Assembly (NCBI RefSeq): GCF_011455875.1
Contig: NZ_CP015031.1
Location: 496,001-560,000 of the forward strand
DNA from: Basfia succiniciproducens
Lineage (GTDB): Bacteria > Pseudomonadota > Gammaproteobacteria > Enterobacterales > Pasteurellaceae
Direction of reading: 5' to 3'
Length of the DNA stretch: 64,000 nucleotides
Both the position numbers and the translations under genes were made by a program. The notes under the pieces are model-generated. The model made no database searches and was not told where the DNA came from. It saw only the letters and a program-made list of their open reading frames with translations. Positions 28,647-39,625 of this stretch are shown piece by piece; within the stretch, counting starts at the first letter, position 1, and every line of letters starts with the position of its first letter.

Positions 28647-29096
28647 TTAATAGCCCATTTGTTTTTCACGCACTTCCGCAAGAGTTTTGCAATCAATGCA
28701 AAGGTCTGCGGTCGGACGGGCTTCTAAACGGCGGATACCGATTTCAACACCGCAGGAATCGCAATAACCGAAATCTTCGGTTTCTAATTTTTTTAACGTG
28801 CTTTCGATTTTTTTCATTAGTTTACGTTCGCGATCACGGGTACGTAATTCCAAGCTGAATTCTTCTTCTTGTGTCGCACGATCGGCAGGATCCGGGAAAT
28901 TAGCCGCTTCGTCTTGCATATGACTCACAGTACGAGTGGTTTCTTGGATAATTTGATTGCGCCAGGCTTCTAAGATTTTTTTAAAGTGAAGCAGTTGCGC
29001 TTCATTCATATATTCTTCGCCTGCTTTTTCTTTGTAAGGCTCCACACCGGCTAAAGCTAAAAGGCTTAAGGACGCTTTATTTGTGTTTGTAGTCAT
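28647..29096 (-). CDS. dksA: RNA polymerase-binding transcription factor DksA
   Basis: 149 aa. Works with ppGpp at the RNA polymerase secondary channel to shift transcription in starvation. The coiled-coil tip carries the acidic residues ([19 protein letters not shown]) near residue 70. The C-terminal zinc finger has CDSCGVEIG and CIDCKTLAE. In E. coli the order is dksA-gluQ-pcnB-folK; here gluQ is absent and a 164-bp gap with two hairpins replaces it. The 530 bp upstream hold a MITE-like repeat. Confidence 0.98.
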   Translation of the reverse strand: MTTNTNKASLSLLALAGVEPYKEKAGEEYMNEAQLLHFKKILEAWRNQIIQETTRTVSHMQDEAANFPDPADRATQEEEFSLELRTRDRERKLMKKIESTLKKLETEDFGYCDSCGVEIGIRRLEARPTADLCIDCKTLAEVREKQMGY

Positions 29097-29197
29097 ATTG
29101 ATCTCCTAATATAAATCATCCATTTAATCTAAACTGCGCAGAACCGAGATTCAGGAAAAATCAACATTCGGCAAATAGTTCAGGAAAATTGAATATA

Positions 29198-29402
29198 GGG
29201 TCTGTTTATAAAAGATAAACAAACGATTTTCAACGCAGAGTCGGCGAAAAATAAGCTCGTCCCTTCGGGTTGTGCCTAAAATAGCCACATGCGTTGTTGT
29301 AAAACTTGTTAATAGGACTGCTATTCACCGCGCTTTACACCTAGCCTGTGGCTATTTTAGGCACAACGCAACCGGTTATAGTTATAAAAGATAAACAGCC
29401 CC
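29198..29402. mobile_element. 205-bp MITE-like element with terminal inverted repeats
   Basis: Left end GGGTCTGTTTAT (29198-29209) and the inverse of the right end GGGGCTGTTTAT (from 29391-29402) match at 11 of 12 positions. TA lies directly outside each end, consistent with a 2-bp target duplication. Inside is a perfect 20-bp inverted repeat, TTGTGCCTAAAATAGCCACA at 29270-29289 and its complement at 29347-29366, with CAACGCA/TGCGTTG motifs around it. A 16-bp direct repeat (TTATAAAAGATAAACA) lies near each end at 29206 and 29382. No open frame of note. A 29-bp collapsed version sits at 40942-40970. Could be a decayed insertion sequence, a MITE, or an RNA-coding repeat. Confidence 0.65.
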
Positions 29403-29628
29403 TAACACAATACCTCTAAATTTTGTTCGGGTATTTTGAAAGGCGATATAAATAGCAGAACTTTTGCCATTTGGCAAATAAATTTACCTGAACTGATGTA
29501 AATTTTAACGAATTTATTTTCTTTATGTGAGCTGGAACACAAAAATAATCAATGTAGCTTGGTGCAAAAACGGCTTTATTTTAATGTCTTCCGATTCATA
29601 TTGATGATTCGTTGGAAGATAAAATTTG
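29403..29628. other. comEC upstream region with a candidate CRP site
   Basis: AT-rich DNA without a convincing gene. At 29526-29541 the sequence TGTGA-GCTGGA-ACACA matches the CRP consensus TGTGA-N6-TCACA except for one base, about 90 bp before comEC. In Haemophilus the comEC homologue rec2 is activated by CRP with Sxy at sites that begin TGCGA; this one looks like an ordinary CRP site. GGAAG at 29614-29618 is the likely comEC ribosome site. Confidence 0.45.
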
Positions 29629-32046
29629 ATGAAATTGGACTTATTTTTATTTTGTTTTATTGTCAATACGTTATGTTTACTGGTGTTGCCCGAATCTTTT
29701 TTATTGGATTTTCCGCTATTTTTACATTTTCTTTTTCCGCTTGTCATTGCGGCTTTTATTTATTGGTTCAAATACCGACGGTTATGGCGCGGCTTTTATT
29801 ATTTATTTTGTGGGTTGATTGCCGTTTTTTATATTCATTTCCAGGCTTTGTCGCTATTTCGGGCGGCGGACGGAGTGAAATATCTACCGGCAAAGGTGCA
29901 AACGGATTTTGTTATTGATGAAATCCTTTATCAGCGGGATTATCGGAATATTATTGTTAAAGCGCAATTAGCGCCGGAATTCAAACCTCAGCGTATTTAT
30001 GTAAACTGGCAAGCGGATCAAGCGGTTAAAACGGGGGAAAAATGGCGGGGCGAGTTGCATTTGAGAGCCGTTTCTTCCCGTTTGAATTACGGTGGTTTTG
30101 ATAAACAGAAATGGTATTACGCCCAAGGAATTACCGCTTGGGCGAAGGTAAAAAGTGCGGTCAAAATTTCGGAAGATTTATCATTACGCCAACAATTATT
30201 TAATCATTATCTCGCGCAGACTGAACACCTTCGGCAGCAGGGACTATTAATGGCACTTGCTTTTGGCGAGCGGGCTTGGTTGCAGGAAGATGTGTGGCAG
30301 ATTTACCGGAAAACCAACACCGCTCATCTGATTGCCATATCCGGATTACATATTGGCTTGGCGATGTTGCTGGGCACGGGAGTGGCCAGATTGATTCAGT
30401 TTTGCTTGCCGACCCGCTATATTTCGCCTTATTTCCCGATGTTGAGCGGGCTGGTATTCGCCGCCGTTTATGCGGGACTTGCGGGCTTTGCCATTCCTAC
30501 ATTACGAGCCTTAATCGCGTTGGTTATTGTCAGCTTGCTTAAGTTGTTACGCGGTTATTGCAATGTATGGCAGTTATTTTTGCGCGTTATCGGCGTACTG
30601 TTTATATTTGATCCGTTAATGGTGCTATCAAATAGCTTTTGGCTGTCGGTTTGCGCGGTTTTTAGCCTGATTTTGTGGTATCAGATTTTTCCGTTAAATT
30701 TACTTGAGTGGAAAGGCAAATCCGTGACAGACGGAAAGTTCGCCTGGTTATTCGGGTTGATTCATTTGCAATTAGGTTTGTTTTGCCTGTTTAGCCCGAT
30801 GCAGCTAATGACTTTTCAAGGGATTTCTTTAGCGGGCTTTTGGGCGAATTTAATTATTGTGCCGTTATTCAGCTTTTTATTGGTACCCGTTATTTTATTT
30901 GCCCTGTTTTCCAACGGCGCCTGGGAAAGCTGGCTGATTGCGGATTGGCTGGCGCAATGGTTTACGCATTTATTAAGTTATTTTCAGGATTATTGGATTG
31001 GGGTAAGCAACCAAACTTCGTGGTTGATTTGTTGTCTGTTATGCTTGTTATTGTTAACCGTAGTGCATTTTATTTATCCGTTGAAAAAACAAATTCCGGA
31101 AAAAAATGAATTATTAACGCAATTCAAAACTAAAAAAATTTCACTGAAAAGCGACCGCACTTTATCACCGGTTTTAAGAAAATATTTAGTTTCCGTTGCG
31201 GCGCTCTTTTTAGCTTCAGGCGCGATGCTTTGGCTTTATCAGCAATGGCGGCAACCGGATTGGCGCTTCGAGACTTTAGATGTGGGGCAGGGGCTGGCGA
31301 ATCTGATTGTAAAAGACGGACGCGCCGTCTTGTACGACACCGGAGCCGGCTGGAAAAGCGGTAGCATGGCGCAGTCGGAAATTATTCCGTATTTGCAGCG
31401 ACAAGGGTTGATATTAGAAAAGGTCATCTTGAGCCATGATGATAATGATCATTCGGGCGGAATTGCCGATATTTTGCAAGCTTATCCCAGTATTAATATT
31501 TTACAGCCTTCGATGGTAAATTATGAGAAAACCGAGCAAAATTCCTTCAATTTCGACCGCACTTTTTGCAAGCAAGGGCTGAATTGGCAATGGCATGGGC
31601 TGAATTTTCAGGTGCTTGCACCGGCTAAAATTGCAGAGCGAGCGAATAATACGGATTCTTGCGTATTATTAATTGATGACGGACAATACAAATTGCTGTT
31701 AACCGGCGATGCGGATTTGGCGGCGGAACAGCAGTTTGTAGCGCATTTGGGCAAAGTGAACGTCTTGCAGGTGGGGCACCACGGCAGCAAAACATCCACG
31801 GGTGAAGCGCTGATAAAACAAATCAAGCCGGATTTCGCCCTGATTTCAGCCGGACGTTGGAATCAATGGGGTTTTCCTCATCCGGTTGTGACACAACGGC
31901 TGAAACGGCATAAAAGTGCGGTCTATAATACGGCATTTTCGGGACAGATTTCATTCGAGTTTTATCCGAATAAAATTGAGGTGAAAACCGCAAGAAGCAA
32001 TTATCAGCCTTGGTTTCGGCAGATTGTAGGCGGCGAGCGGGATTGA
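29629..32046 (+). CDS. comEC: DNA internalization protein ComEC/Rec2
   Basis: 805 aa from ATG 29629, preceded by GGAAG; TTG 29626 is in frame. Forms the inner-membrane channel that brings single-stranded DNA into the cytoplasm in natural transformation. N-terminal helices and a soluble DUF4131-type domain come first. The competence domain follows ([37 protein letters not shown]) with many helices. The C-terminal metallo-beta-lactamase domain has [20 protein letters not shown] and [16 protein letters not shown]. Four uptake signals lie inside the gene. Upstream of msbA, as in many gamma-proteobacteria. Confidence 0.97.
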   Translation: MKLDLFLFCFIVNTLCLLVLPESFLLDFPLFLHFLFPLVIAAFIYWFKYRRLWRGFYYLFCGLIAVFYIHFQALSLFRAADGVKYLPAKVQTDFVIDEILYQRDYRNIIVKAQLAPEFKPQRIYVNWQADQAVKTGEKWRGELHLRAVSSRLNYGGFDKQKWYYAQGITAWAKVKSAVKISEDLSLRQQLFNHYLAQTEHLRQQGLLMALAFGERAWLQEDVWQIYRKTNTAHLIAISGLHIGLAMLLGTGVARLIQFCLPTRYISPYFPMLSGLVFAAVYAGLAGFAIPTLRALIALVIVSLLKLLRGYCNVWQLFLRVIGVLFIFDPLMVLSNSFWLSVCAVFSLILWYQIFPLNLLEWKGKSVTDGKFAWLFGLIHLQLGLFCLFSPMQLMTFQGISLAGFWANLIIVPLFSFLLVPVILFALFSNGAWESWLIADWLAQWFTHLLSYFQDYWIGVSNQTSWLICCLLCLLLLTVVHFIYPLKKQIPEKNELLTQFKTKKISLKSDRTLSPVLRKYLVSVAALFLASGAMLWLYQQWRQPDWRFETLDVGQGLANLIVKDGRAVLYDTGAGWKSGSMAQSEIIPYLQRQGLILEKVILSHDDNDHSGGIADILQAYPSINILQPSMVNYEKTEQNSFNFDRTFCKQGLNWQWHGLNFQVLAPAKIAERANNTDSCVLLIDDGQYKLLLTGDADLAAEQQFVAHLGKVNVLQVGHHGSKTSTGEALIKQIKPDFALISAGRWNQWGFPHPVVTQRLKRHKSAVYNTAFSGQISFEFYPNKIEVKTARSNYQPWFRQIVGGERD

Positions 32047-32111
32047 TATTTGGATCCTATTACAATATAGGTTACAATGCGCCAATTATTTTTTTGAGAA
32101 GATATACATTT

Positions 32112-33869
32112 ATGCAAAAACTGCAAGAAAACGATCTGTCAACAAGCCAAACCTTTAAGCGCCTATGGCCGACTATCGCGCCTTTTAAAATCGGTTTAAT
32201 TGCGGCCGCCGCCGCGTTAGTGTTAAACGCGTTGACCGATTCGGGCTTAATTTATCTGTTAAAACCCTTACTTGATGACGGTTTTGGTAAAGCGGATACC
32301 TCTTTTTTGAAATTGATGGCGGTGTTAGTCATCGTCTTTATTTTTATCCGCGGTATCACCAGTTTTATTTCAAGTTATTGCTTAGCCTGGGTCTCGGGCA
32401 AAGTGGTGATGACCATGCGTCGCCGGTTATTCAAACATTTGATGTATATGCCGGTGAGTTTTTTTGATCAAAACTCCACAGGGCGCTTGCTTTCCCGTAT
32501 CACTTACGACAGCGAACAAGTGGCGAACTCATCGTCAAACGCGCTGGTAACCATTGTGCGTGAAGGCGCTTATATTATTTCGTTGTTAGCGGTAATGATT
32601 GCCACAAGCTGGCAGCTTTCCGTAGTGCTTTTCATTATCGGCCCGGTTATCGCGGTGCTGATTCGTTTGGTGTCTAAAATTTTCCGTCGCTTGAGTAAAA
32701 ATATGCAGAACTCAATGGGCGAATTAACGGCGACGGCGGAACAAATGCTGAAAGGACATAAAGTTGTGCTTTCGTTCGGTGGTCAGCAAATTGAAGAACA
32801 ACGTTTTAACGAAGTCAGTAACGATATGCGCCGTAAAGGCATGAAAATGGTGGTTGCCGATGCTATTTCGGATCCGATTGTACAAATTATTGCTTCATTG
32901 GCGTTATCGGCGGTGCTTTATTTGGCTACCATCCCAAGTATTATGAGTCAAAATCTGAGTGCCGGCTCGTTTACTGTTGTGTTTTCTTCCATGCTGGCGA
33001 TGTTGCGCCCGTTAAAATCCCTTACCAATGTGAACTCTCAATTCCAACGCGGTATGGCGGCCTGCCAAACCCTGTTTGATATTCTGGACCTTGATACCGA
33101 GAAAGATAAGGGTAAATATGAAGCGGAGCGGGTGAAAGGCGACGTGAGCTTCAAAGATGTGAGTTTTACTTATCAGGGTAAAGATCAACCGGCGCTAAAA
33201 CATCTGTCTTTTGACATTCCTCACGGTAAAACCTTTGCTTTAGTGGGGCGTTCCGGTTCGGGAAAATCCACTATTGCTAATTTAGTGACCCGTTTTTACG
33301 ATATCAATCAGGGCGAAATTTTGCTGGATGGCGTTAACGTGCAGGATTATACCTTATCTAATTTGCGTACCCATTGTTCCGTGGTTTCACAACAGGTGCA
33401 TTTATTCAACGATACCATTGCCAATAACATTGCTTATGCGGCGAAAGACAAATACAGCCGGGAACAAATCATTGCGGCGGCAAAAGCGGCGCATGCAATG
33501 GAGTTTATTGAGCCTTTAGAAAACGGCTTGGATACCGTAATCGGCGAAAACGGTGCGAGTTTATCGGGCGGTCAACGCCAGCGTTTAGCTATCGCCCGCG
33601 CCTTATTGCGCGATTCGCCGGTGCTGATTCTTGACGAAGCCACATCCGCATTGGATACGGAATCCGAACGGGCTATTCAGGCGGCGTTGGAAGAACTGCA
33701 AAAAGACCGCACGGTACTTGTTATTGCACATCGCCTTTCTACGATTGAAAAAGCGGATGAAATTCTGGTTATTGATCACGGCGAGATCTGTGAGCGCGGT
33801 AGCCATGAAGAATTACTGGCATTGAACGGTGCTTATAAACAGCTGCATAAAATGCAGTTTAACGGCTAG
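32112..33869 (+). CDS. msbA: Lipid A/phospholipid flippase MsbA (ABC exporter)
   Basis: 585 aa from ATG 32112 ([10 protein letters not shown]); upstream frame is unneeded. Six-helix transmembrane domain followed by a nucleotide-binding domain, working as a homodimer to flip core-lipid A across the inner membrane. Walker [10 protein letters not shown] near residue 380, Q-loop in [11 protein letters not shown], signature [16 protein letters not shown], Walker [14 protein letters not shown]-loop IAHRLST. Starts 65 bp after comEC and precedes lpxK as in E. coli. Confidence 0.98.
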   Translation: MQKLQENDLSTSQTFKRLWPTIAPFKIGLIAAAAALVLNALTDSGLIYLLKPLLDDGFGKADTSFLKLMAVLVIVFIFIRGITSFISSYCLAWVSGKVVMTMRRRLFKHLMYMPVSFFDQNSTGRLLSRITYDSEQVANSSSNALVTIVREGAYIISLLAVMIATSWQLSVVLFIIGPVIAVLIRLVSKIFRRLSKNMQNSMGELTATAEQMLKGHKVVLSFGGQQIEEQRFNEVSNDMRRKGMKMVVADAISDPIVQIIASLALSAVLYLATIPSIMSQNLSAGSFTVVFSSMLAMLRPLKSLTNVNSQFQRGMAACQTLFDILDLDTEKDKGKYEAERVKGDVSFKDVSFTYQGKDQPALKHLSFDIPHGKTFALVGRSGSGKSTIANLVTRFYDINQGEILLDGVNVQDYTLSNLRTHCSVVSQQVHLFNDTIANNIAYAAKDKYSREQIIAAAKAAHAMEFIEPLENGLDTVIGENGASLSGGQRQRLAIARALLRDSPVLILDEATSALDTESERAIQAALEELQKDRTVLVIAHRLSTIEKADEILVIDHGEICERGSHEELLALNGAYKQLHKMQFNG

Positions 33870-33961
33870 TTGCCGTCATTTATAATAAAAAAAGTGCGGT
33901 CGTTTTTTGTTGATTTTTAATAAATAGAGCCGTGTTTTTTATTAATAAAATCATATCAACG

Positions 33962-33983
33962 TAGGGTGGGATTTATCCCACCA
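33962..33983. repeat. Small dispersed palindrome (GTAGGGTGGG type)
   Basis: GTAGGGTGGGATTTATCCCACC folds as GGTGGGA-TTTA-TCCCACC. The same GTAGGGTGGG word occurs at 1298-1307 and inverted at 1388-1397, and TTATCCCACC recurs near 16450. A likely species-specific intergenic repeat. The rest of the 271-bp msbA-lpxK gap holds one uptake signal and no gene. Confidence 0.55.
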
Positions 33984-34140
33984 ATAGTAATTAATTGTTA
34001 TAAACAGCGGGATAAATTCTCCTGTAACAGGGCTCAAATTTAAGGACTTTTAGGATTTATCGGTGGTTTAGAGCCTATATTTTTTTATGTCCTTATCCCC
34101 ATTTTAACGGGCTGGCGCCCTCCATACCGGGATGTTGAAG

Positions 34141-35118
34141 ATGAAATTTTGGTATACTAAATCTTGGATTGCTTATCTGTTACTCCCTTTTTCTTGTCTT
34201 TTTTGGCTGGTGAGCCAATGTCGTCGTTGGCTTTTTCAAGCCGGTATCATAAAATCCTATCGTGCACCGGTTCCCATAGTGATTGTGGGTAATTTATCCG
34301 TCGGCGGCAACGGTAAAACACCGGTGGTTATTTGGCTGGTGAAAGCTTTGCAGCAAAAGGGTTTACGCGTGGGCGTGATTTCCCGCGGTTATGGCAGCCA
34401 ATCGGCGGTTTATCCTTTATTAGTCACGGAAAAAACCGATCCGCTGGAAGGCGGTGACGAGCCGGTATTGATCGCGCAAAGAACTCAGGTACCGGTATGT
34501 ATTTCGGCAAACCGGCAACAGGCAATAGAATTGTTATTACAAACTCAGCCCTGCGATGTGATTGTCAGCGATGACGGTTTGCAGCACTACAAATTACAGC
34601 GGGATTTTGAAATTGTAGTTGTGGATGCGCAGAGAGGTTTCGGCAACGGCTTTGTTATGCCCGCCGGGCCTTTGCGGGAATTACCGAGCCGTTTGGATTC
34701 CGTAGATTTAGTGATTGCCAACGGTAAAGCTAACCGATACAGTCAAACGGTGATGACTTTAGCCGCCGACTACGCGGTTAATTTAGTGACAAAAGAAAAA
34801 CGTTTATTGACAGAGTTTGAATCCGGCTCGGCCTTTGCCGGGATTGGTAATCCTCAACGTTTTTTTACTATGTTACAGGGCTTTGGTATTCAATTAAAAC
34901 AAACTTATGAATTTCAGGATCATCAAAAATTCAGTGCGGAATTATTCGCAAAATTTTCAAAAAACGAACCGCACTTTATGACGGAAAAAGATGCGGTGAA
35001 ATGTTTTCCCTTTGCCCGGGAAAATTGGTGGTATGTGCCTGTTGAGGCAAAAATAACCGGTCAAAGTGCGGTCAATTTTATTGAAAATATTGTAGAAAGG
35101 GTAAAAAATGGACAGTAG
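34141..35118 (+). CDS. lpxK: Tetraacyldisaccharide 4'-kinase
   Basis: 325 aa from ATG 34141 (MKFWYTKSW); ATG 34132 is in frame three codons earlier. Phosphorylates the 4' position of the lipid A disaccharide at the inner membrane. An N-terminal membrane helix (residues about 10-28) is followed by the Walker A segment [20 protein letters not shown] near residue 50. [19 protein letters not shown] and [18 protein letters not shown] follow. The gene's end overlaps ycaR by 11 bp. Uptake signals lie near its 3' end. Confidence 0.97.
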   Translation: MKFWYTKSWIAYLLLPFSCLFWLVSQCRRWLFQAGIIKSYRAPVPIVIVGNLSVGGNGKTPVVIWLVKALQQKGLRVGVISRGYGSQSAVYPLLVTEKTDPLEGGDEPVLIAQRTQVPVCISANRQQAIELLLQTQPCDVIVSDDGLQHYKLQRDFEIVVVDAQRGFGNGFVMPAGPLRELPSRLDSVDLVIANGKANRYSQTVMTLAADYAVNLVTKEKRLLTEFESGSAFAGIGNPQRFFTMLQGFGIQLKQTYEFQDHQKFSAELFAKFSKNEPHFMTEKDAVKCFPFARENWWYVPVEAKITGQSAVNFIENIVERVKNGQ

Positions 35119-35293
35119 ATTGCTTGAAATTATCGCCTGTCCCAGATGTCAGGGGCGGTTGCAATTAGATAAAGAAAATGAGCGTTTGATTTGCCGTTTT
35201 GAGCATATTGCGTTTCCGATCGTTCAAGGCATTCCCGTTTTATTAATTGAAGAAGCCGTTTCTTTAGCGGAAGATCCTAAGGATATAACATGA
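35108..35293 (+). CDS. ycaR: Trm112-like protein YcaR
   Basis: 61 aa. Starts [18 protein letters not shown]; the pair CPRC plus the [12 protein letters not shown] and GIPVLL segments are those of the UPF0434/Trm112 family. Role in bacteria is not established. It overlaps lpxK by 11 bp and kdsB by 4 bp, so it belongs to the lpxK-ycaR-kdsB operon. Only one CxxC is evident, so zinc binding would need the later Cys in LICRF. Confidence 0.93.
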   Translation: MDSRLLEIIACPRCQGRLQLDKENERLICRFEHIAFPIVQGIPVLLIEEAVSLAEDPKDIT

Positions 35294-36069
35294 CAAATTT
35301 TACTGTAATTATTCCGGCTCGTTTTGCTTCAAGCCGTTTACCGGGTAAGCCCTTAGCGGATATTGCCGGCAAACCCATGATTATTCATGTGTTGGAAAAA
35401 GCGCGGTTATCGGGGGCGACAAGAGTAGTTGTGGCGACCGATAATGAAGAAGTAAAGCAAGCCGTCGAACAGTTTGGCGGCGAAGTATGTATGACTTCGG
35501 CAAAACACAATTCCGGCACCGAACGTTTAGCCGAGGTAGTGGAAACGCTTAATATTCCCGATGATGAAATTATTGTGAATATTCAGGGCGACGAACCTTT
35601 GATTCCGCCGGTTATCGTTTCGCAAGTTGCTGAAAATTTATGTAAATTTAAAGTAAATATGGCAAGTTTGGCAGTGAAAATTCATGAATCGGCGGAACTT
35701 TTTAACCCTAACGCCGTCAAAGTGCTGACCGATAAAGACGGCTATGTGTTATATTTCTCCCGAGCGCCGATTCCCTGGAATAGAGACGCCTTTGCAAGGC
35801 TCAACTCCGGCGAGTTAAAGCAGGAAGAATTAGACTTGGCGGATCATTATTTACGTCATATCGGTATTTATGCATATCGCGCGGGCTTTATTAAGCAATA
35901 TGTGCAATGGAAACCGAGCGCCTTAGAGCAAATCGAAAGCCTGGAACAGCTTAGAGTGCTTTGGTACGGGGAAAAAATTCACGTGGAGTTAGCGAAAGAA
36001 ATTCCGGCTGTTGGCGTCGATACCGCAGAAGATCTTGAGAAAGTAAGAGCTATTTTATCAAATTTTTAA
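35290..36069 (+). CDS. kdsB: 3-deoxy-manno-octulosonate cytidylyltransferase
   Basis: 259 aa cytosolic enzyme that makes CMP-Kdo for the lipopolysaccharide inner core. Motifs: [20 protein letters not shown] (nucleotide binding) at the N-terminus, [30 protein letters not shown] near residue 98, and [11 protein letters not shown]. Length is close to the usual 250 aa. Translationally coupled to ycaR by an ATGA overlap. Confidence 0.98.
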   Translation: MTNFTVIIPARFASSRLPGKPLADIAGKPMIIHVLEKARLSGATRVVVATDNEEVKQAVEQFGGEVCMTSAKHNSGTERLAEVVETLNIPDDEIIVNIQGDEPLIPPVIVSQVAENLCKFKVNMASLAVKIHESAELFNPNAVKVLTDKDGYVLYFSRAPIPWNRDAFARLNSGELKQEELDLADHYLRHIGIYAYRAGFIKQYVQWKPSALEQIESLEQLRVLWYGEKIHVELAKEIPAVGVDTAEDLEKVRAILSNF

Positions 36070-36079
36070 GGAACAGACT

Positions 36080-36724
36080 ATGTTAGATAAAATCATTGGT
36101 GCGGTAATTAGTAACGCATTGGGTGGTAATTCAACTAATAATTCATCAAATTCATCGCTGATCAGCAATGTGTTAGGTTCATTATTGCAATCCCAGGGAG
36201 GTATGGAAGGTATTTTCAATAAATTGCAGCAAGGCGGTTTGGATAATTTATTGGAGTCCTGGATTGGTACCGGCAGAAACCAACCGATGCAGGCAAACCA
36301 AGTCTCCGAAGTGTTTGGCGAAGATACTATTTCTAGTGTTGCCCGTCAGGCAGGGGTGCCTGCATCACAAGCGCAGGATATTTTATCCCAGGCTTTACCG
36401 CAAATTATTGATATGCTTACACCGAACGGTCGTGAAGGCGGGGTGAGAACAGACAGCCTAACTCAGGCGACTCAACAGGTTCAGCAGGATAACGGATTTG
36501 GTTTAGACGATTTAATCGGCGGTGTATTGAGCAGTGTGTTAGGCGGTGGTCAACAACAATCCGCACAACCTGAACAACAACGTTCTCAGGGCGGATTAGA
36601 GGATTTATTAAGCCAAATGCTGAATACTCAAACTCGTTCCAGCCGCACGCCTACGGCAAGTACAAATGATGAATTGGCGCAGGATATCGGTTCGATTTTA
36701 GACGGTTTCTTTAAACAACGTTAA
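36080..36724 (+). CDS. YidB-like DUF937 protein
   Basis: 214 aa, no signal peptide or membrane helix. Gly/Asn/Gln-rich low-complexity start (GGNSTNNSSNSS), then repeated segments MEGIFNKLQQGGLDNLLESW, VSEVFGEDTISSVARQAGVP, and QALPQIIDMLTPNG, typical of the YidB/DUF937 family of unknown function. The C-terminal half is Gln-rich (LGGGQQQSAQPEQQ) with repeats of the GG(L/V)..LL type. 10 bp after kdsB and probably cotranscribed. Confidence 0.85.
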   Translation: MLDKIIGAVISNALGGNSTNNSSNSSLISNVLGSLLQSQGGMEGIFNKLQQGGLDNLLESWIGTGRNQPMQANQVSEVFGEDTISSVARQAGVPASQAQDILSQALPQIIDMLTPNGREGGVRTDSLTQATQQVQQDNGFGLDDLIGGVLSSVLGGGQQQSAQPEQQRSQGGLEDLLSQMLNTQTRSSRTPTASTNDELAQDIGSILDGFFKQR

Positions 36725-36739
36725 TCGCTGTTTTATGAA

Positions 36740-36776
36740 AATAAGGCATGAACATAGTTCGTGCCTTATTTTTTTG
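36740..36776 (+). terminator. Intrinsic terminator of the kdsB/YidB-like unit
   Basis: AATAAGGCATGAAC and GTTCGTGCCTTATT pair around ATAG with one G-T pair, followed by TTTTTT. Confidence 0.9.
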
Positions 36777-36813
36777 GTAGGATTAGAGAAAAATTATTAC
36801 AGAAAAATTTGTT

Positions 36814-38640
36814 ATGTTTGATTCCAAAAAATTTCTCGCCAATGTGACCCACGATCCGGGCGTTTATCGTATGTTTGATGATAAAGATACGGTGATTTAT
36901 GTGGGCAAAGCTAAGGATTTAAAAAAACGGCTATCAAGCTATTTTCGCGCCAACTTAAGCAGTAAGAAAACGGAAGCGCTGGTGGCCTCCATTTGCCGTA
37001 TCGAAACCACGATCACCACTTCCGAAACGGAAGCGTTATTACTTGAACATAACTATATTAAAACTTTTCAGCCGCGTTATAACGTATTATTAAGGGACGA
37101 TAAATCCTATCCTTATATTTTATTAACAAAAGAACGCCATCCTAGAATTACCTCTCACCGGGGCAGCAAAAAGGTGACGGGTGAATATTTCGGGCCTTAT
37201 CCACATGCCGGTGCGGTACGCGAAACCCTGTCTTTATTGCAAAAATTATTCCCTATTCGGCAATGTGAAAATTCCGTTTATGCCAACCGTTCTCGCCCTT
37301 GCCTGCAATATCAGATTGGTCGCTGTTTAGCGCCTTGCGTTTCGGGTTATGTTTCCGATGAAGAATACAATCAGCAAGTGGGTTATGCGCGTTTATTCCT
37401 ACAAGGCAAAGATCAACAGGTCTTGGATCATCTGATTGGGAAAATGGAACGGGCAAGCCGAGCATTAAACTTTGAGGAAGCCGCTCGTTATCGGGATCAA
37501 ATCCAGGCGGTACGTTCCGTTATTGAAAAACAATTCGTATCAAACGAGCGGTTGGATGATATGGATATTATTGCCATTGCCTATAAGTTAGGTATTGCCT
37601 GTGTCCATGTTTTATTTATTCGTCAAGGTAAAATTTTGGGTAATCGAAGCTATTTCCCTAAAGTGCCGGAGAATACTTCATTGTCCGAGCTGACGGAAAC
37701 CTTTGTAGGGCAGTTTTATTTACAGGCTCATCAAGGGCGAACCATTCCGAACAGCATTATTGTAGATCGTAAATTGGAAGAAAAGGCGGAACTGGAAAGT
37801 CTGCTTACGGATCAAGCCGGTCGTAAGGTTAGTATTCAGGACAATATTAAAGGCAATAAGAGCAAATATCTGCATTTAGCGCAAATGAACGCTCAAGCGG
37901 CGTTAGCGCTGCAATTAAAGCAATCATCCTTGATTCATGAACGTTATAAGGAATTACAGCAACTACTGGGTATTGAAAAAATTCATCGTATGGAATGTTT
38001 CGATATCAGCCATACCATGGGACAGCAAACTATCGCATCTTGTGTAGTTTTTAACGAAGAAGGCCCGCTAAAGTCCGATTATCGCCGCTTTAATATTGAA
38101 GGTATTACCGGCGGTGATGACTACGCCGCCATGGAACAGGCGTTAAAAAAACGCTACGACAAAGATCTTGAGTTGGAAAAAATCCCTGACATCATTTTTA
38201 TTGACGGTGGTAAAGGGCAGCTTAACCGTGCGTTAAAAGTATTCCATGAACTCCAGGTAAAATGGGATAAAAACCGACCGCACTTAATCGGTGTAGCAAA
38301 AGGTGTGGATCGTAAAGCGGGTTTGGAAACCCTGATTATCAGCAAACAAGAACGGGAAATCAATTTACCGGCAGACAGCCTTGCGTTGCATTTAATTCAG
38401 CATATTCGTGATGAGAGCCATAATCACGCCATTAGCGGCCATCGCAAAAAGCGGCAGAAAGCCTTTACCCAAAGCGGGCTGGAAACTATTGAAGGAGTAG
38501 GCGCAAAACGCCGCCAAGCGTTGCTTAAATATTTAGGCGGTATGCAAGGAGTGAAAAATGCCACTCAGGATGAAATCGCCTCCGTCCCCGGTATTTCCGT
38601 AGCATTAGCGGAGAAAATTTTTGAGGCGTTACATCATTAA
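36814..38640 (+). CDS. uvrC: Excinuclease ABC subunit C
   Basis: 608 aa. Makes both incisions of nucleotide excision repair after UvrAB damage loading. N-terminal GIY-YIG nuclease ([20 protein letters not shown]) at residues 15-90. The UVR motif ([20 protein letters not shown]) near 205 contacts UvrB. The RNase H-like UvrC nuclease domain ([22 protein letters not shown]) and tandem C-terminal helix-hairpin-helix ([32 protein letters not shown]) follow. Weak ribosome site upstream. Convergent with ligE. Confidence 0.98.
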   Translation: MFDSKKFLANVTHDPGVYRMFDDKDTVIYVGKAKDLKKRLSSYFRANLSSKKTEALVASICRIETTITTSETEALLLEHNYIKTFQPRYNVLLRDDKSYPYILLTKERHPRITSHRGSKKVTGEYFGPYPHAGAVRETLSLLQKLFPIRQCENSVYANRSRPCLQYQIGRCLAPCVSGYVSDEEYNQQVGYARLFLQGKDQQVLDHLIGKMERASRALNFEEAARYRDQIQAVRSVIEKQFVSNERLDDMDIIAIAYKLGIACVHVLFIRQGKILGNRSYFPKVPENTSLSELTETFVGQFYLQAHQGRTIPNSIIVDRKLEEKAELESLLTDQAGRKVSIQDNIKGNKSKYLHLAQMNAQAALALQLKQSSLIHERYKELQQLLGIEKIHRMECFDISHTMGQQTIASCVVFNEEGPLKSDYRRFNIEGITGGDDYAAMEQALKKRYDKDLELEKIPDIIFIDGGKGQLNRALKVFHELQVKWDKNRPHLIGVAKGVDRKAGLETLIISKQEREINLPADSLALHLIQHIRDESHNHAISGHRKKRQKAFTQSGLETIEGVGAKRRQALLKYLGGMQGVKNATQDEIASVPGISVALAEKIFEALHH

Positions 38641-38655
38641 ATTTTCTCATCTTAT

Positions 38656-38695
38656 AAAGTGCGGTAAAAAATCAGCGAATTTTCACCGCACTTTT
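38656..38695. terminator. Uptake-signal inverted pair between uvrC and ligE
   Basis: AAAGTGCGGTAAAAAATC faces ATTTTCACCGCACTTTT between two convergent genes, forming a bidirectional terminator-like hairpin. Confidence 0.8.
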
Positions 38696-38707
38696 CAGTA
38701 TAAATTT

Positions 38708-39532
38708 TTATGGAGTCTCTTGCAGATCCTCTCGTTTTCGCCAATAAGTGGCGAATCTCGGTTTTCCGGTTTTGGTTAATCCCCTGTATTTATAGGTGAT
38801 AACAGAGCCTACGGCCGGCGGATTTACGCGATCTTCCAATGTAAAACCCGAACCTATTCTGAATTTTCCCCGTTGATTTTTGCAAGTCAGCGCGCCCAAT
38901 GCATTGGCGAATTGCCCCTTGCCTTTGTGATGCGCGATGACCGTGCATTCTTCGTCTAAATGGGATTTTAATTTAAGGATTTGTGTGCTGCGCTTATTTT
39001 CATAAGGTGCATTGGGATTGCGCAGCACAACGCCTTCGCCTTTTTGGGTTTCAACTTGTTGCAAAAATTGCCGTACGTGATTTTTATCCCGAATCGGAAT
39101 TTGTTCAATAATTTCAATATAAGAAGTGCGGTTTGTTTTCAGATAATTTTTTAATGTCGCCAGGCGGGTAAATAAATCGCCCGGCGCTTCGGGTACGTCA
39201 AACACATAAAGTTTCAGCTTGTGCCAGCCTTTGTCTTGCTGTGAGCGGGTAATTGACGAAATTTCGGCAAATTGATCCCGTTGGCTGAATAATTCGCCGT
39301 CGATGGGAAACGGCGGAAAATTTTCAAGAAAATAATCGGGAGCGGCAAGAATGCCGCCTTGCCGGCTAATAAGTTGCTTTCCGTCCCAATAACCGCGAAC
39401 GCCGTCTAATTTTTCGCTCATTACCCAGCCTGTAATATCCTGATTTTTATAATTTTCTAATAACATCAATGCGGGTTCTTTGGCTTGTACCGGCAAAGTT
39501 GATAACAACAGAATCATTATCCGTTTTTTCAT
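38708..39532 (-). CDS. ligE: ATP-dependent DNA ligase with signal peptide (LigE type)
   Basis: 274 aa. A signal peptide (residues 1-17, ending VQA) precedes a minimal ATP-type ligase: adenylation motif I SEKLDGVRG with the Lys near residue 41, IDGELF (motif III), GEGVVLRNPN (motif IV), ILKLKS (motif V), and an OB fold at the C-terminus. It matches the small ligase of Haemophilus influenzae, which belongs to the competence regulon there (recalled). Export suggests joining of DNA in the periplasm or outside the cell. A CRP-S-like site lies about 80 bp upstream (39605-39625). Confidence 0.9.
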   Translation of the reverse strand: MKKRIMILLLSTLPVQAKEPALMLLENYKNQDITGWVMSEKLDGVRGYWDGKQLISRQGGILAAPDYFLENFPPFPIDGELFSQRDQFAEISSITRSQQDKGWHKLKLYVFDVPEAPGDLFTRLATLKNYLKTNRTSYIEIIEQIPIRDKNHVRQFLQQVETQKGEGVVLRNPNAPYENKRSTQILKLKSHLDEECTVIAHHKGKGQFANALGALTCKNQRGKFRIGSGFTLEDRVNPPAVGSVITYKYRGLTKTGKPRFATYWRKREDLQETP

Positions 39533-39604
39533 TTTTTATTTCTCCGAACAGAATCGGCATAATTTTATGTATCGCTTTCGCGGTGAAAAGATCTTTTGAA
39601 AGAA

Positions 39605-39625
39605 TTTGCGGTGAAGATCGATAAA
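39605..39625 (-). promoter_or_regulatory. Candidate CRP-S (Sxy-dependent) site upstream of ligE
   Basis: On the plus strand TTTGCGG-TGAAGA-TCGATAAAA. Compared with the CRP-S consensus TGCGA-N6-TCGCA the left half differs at one base and the right half at two. Centred about 83 bp before the ligE ATG. Weak on its own; ligE homologues in Haemophilus are under such control. The rest of the 261-bp divergent region holds one uptake signal. Confidence 0.35.

Noticed and set aside
34021-34100. Terminator-like pair GGCTC/GAGCC before lpxK
   Set aside because: The stem is 5 bp with a loop of about 40 nt, too weak to report as a terminator.
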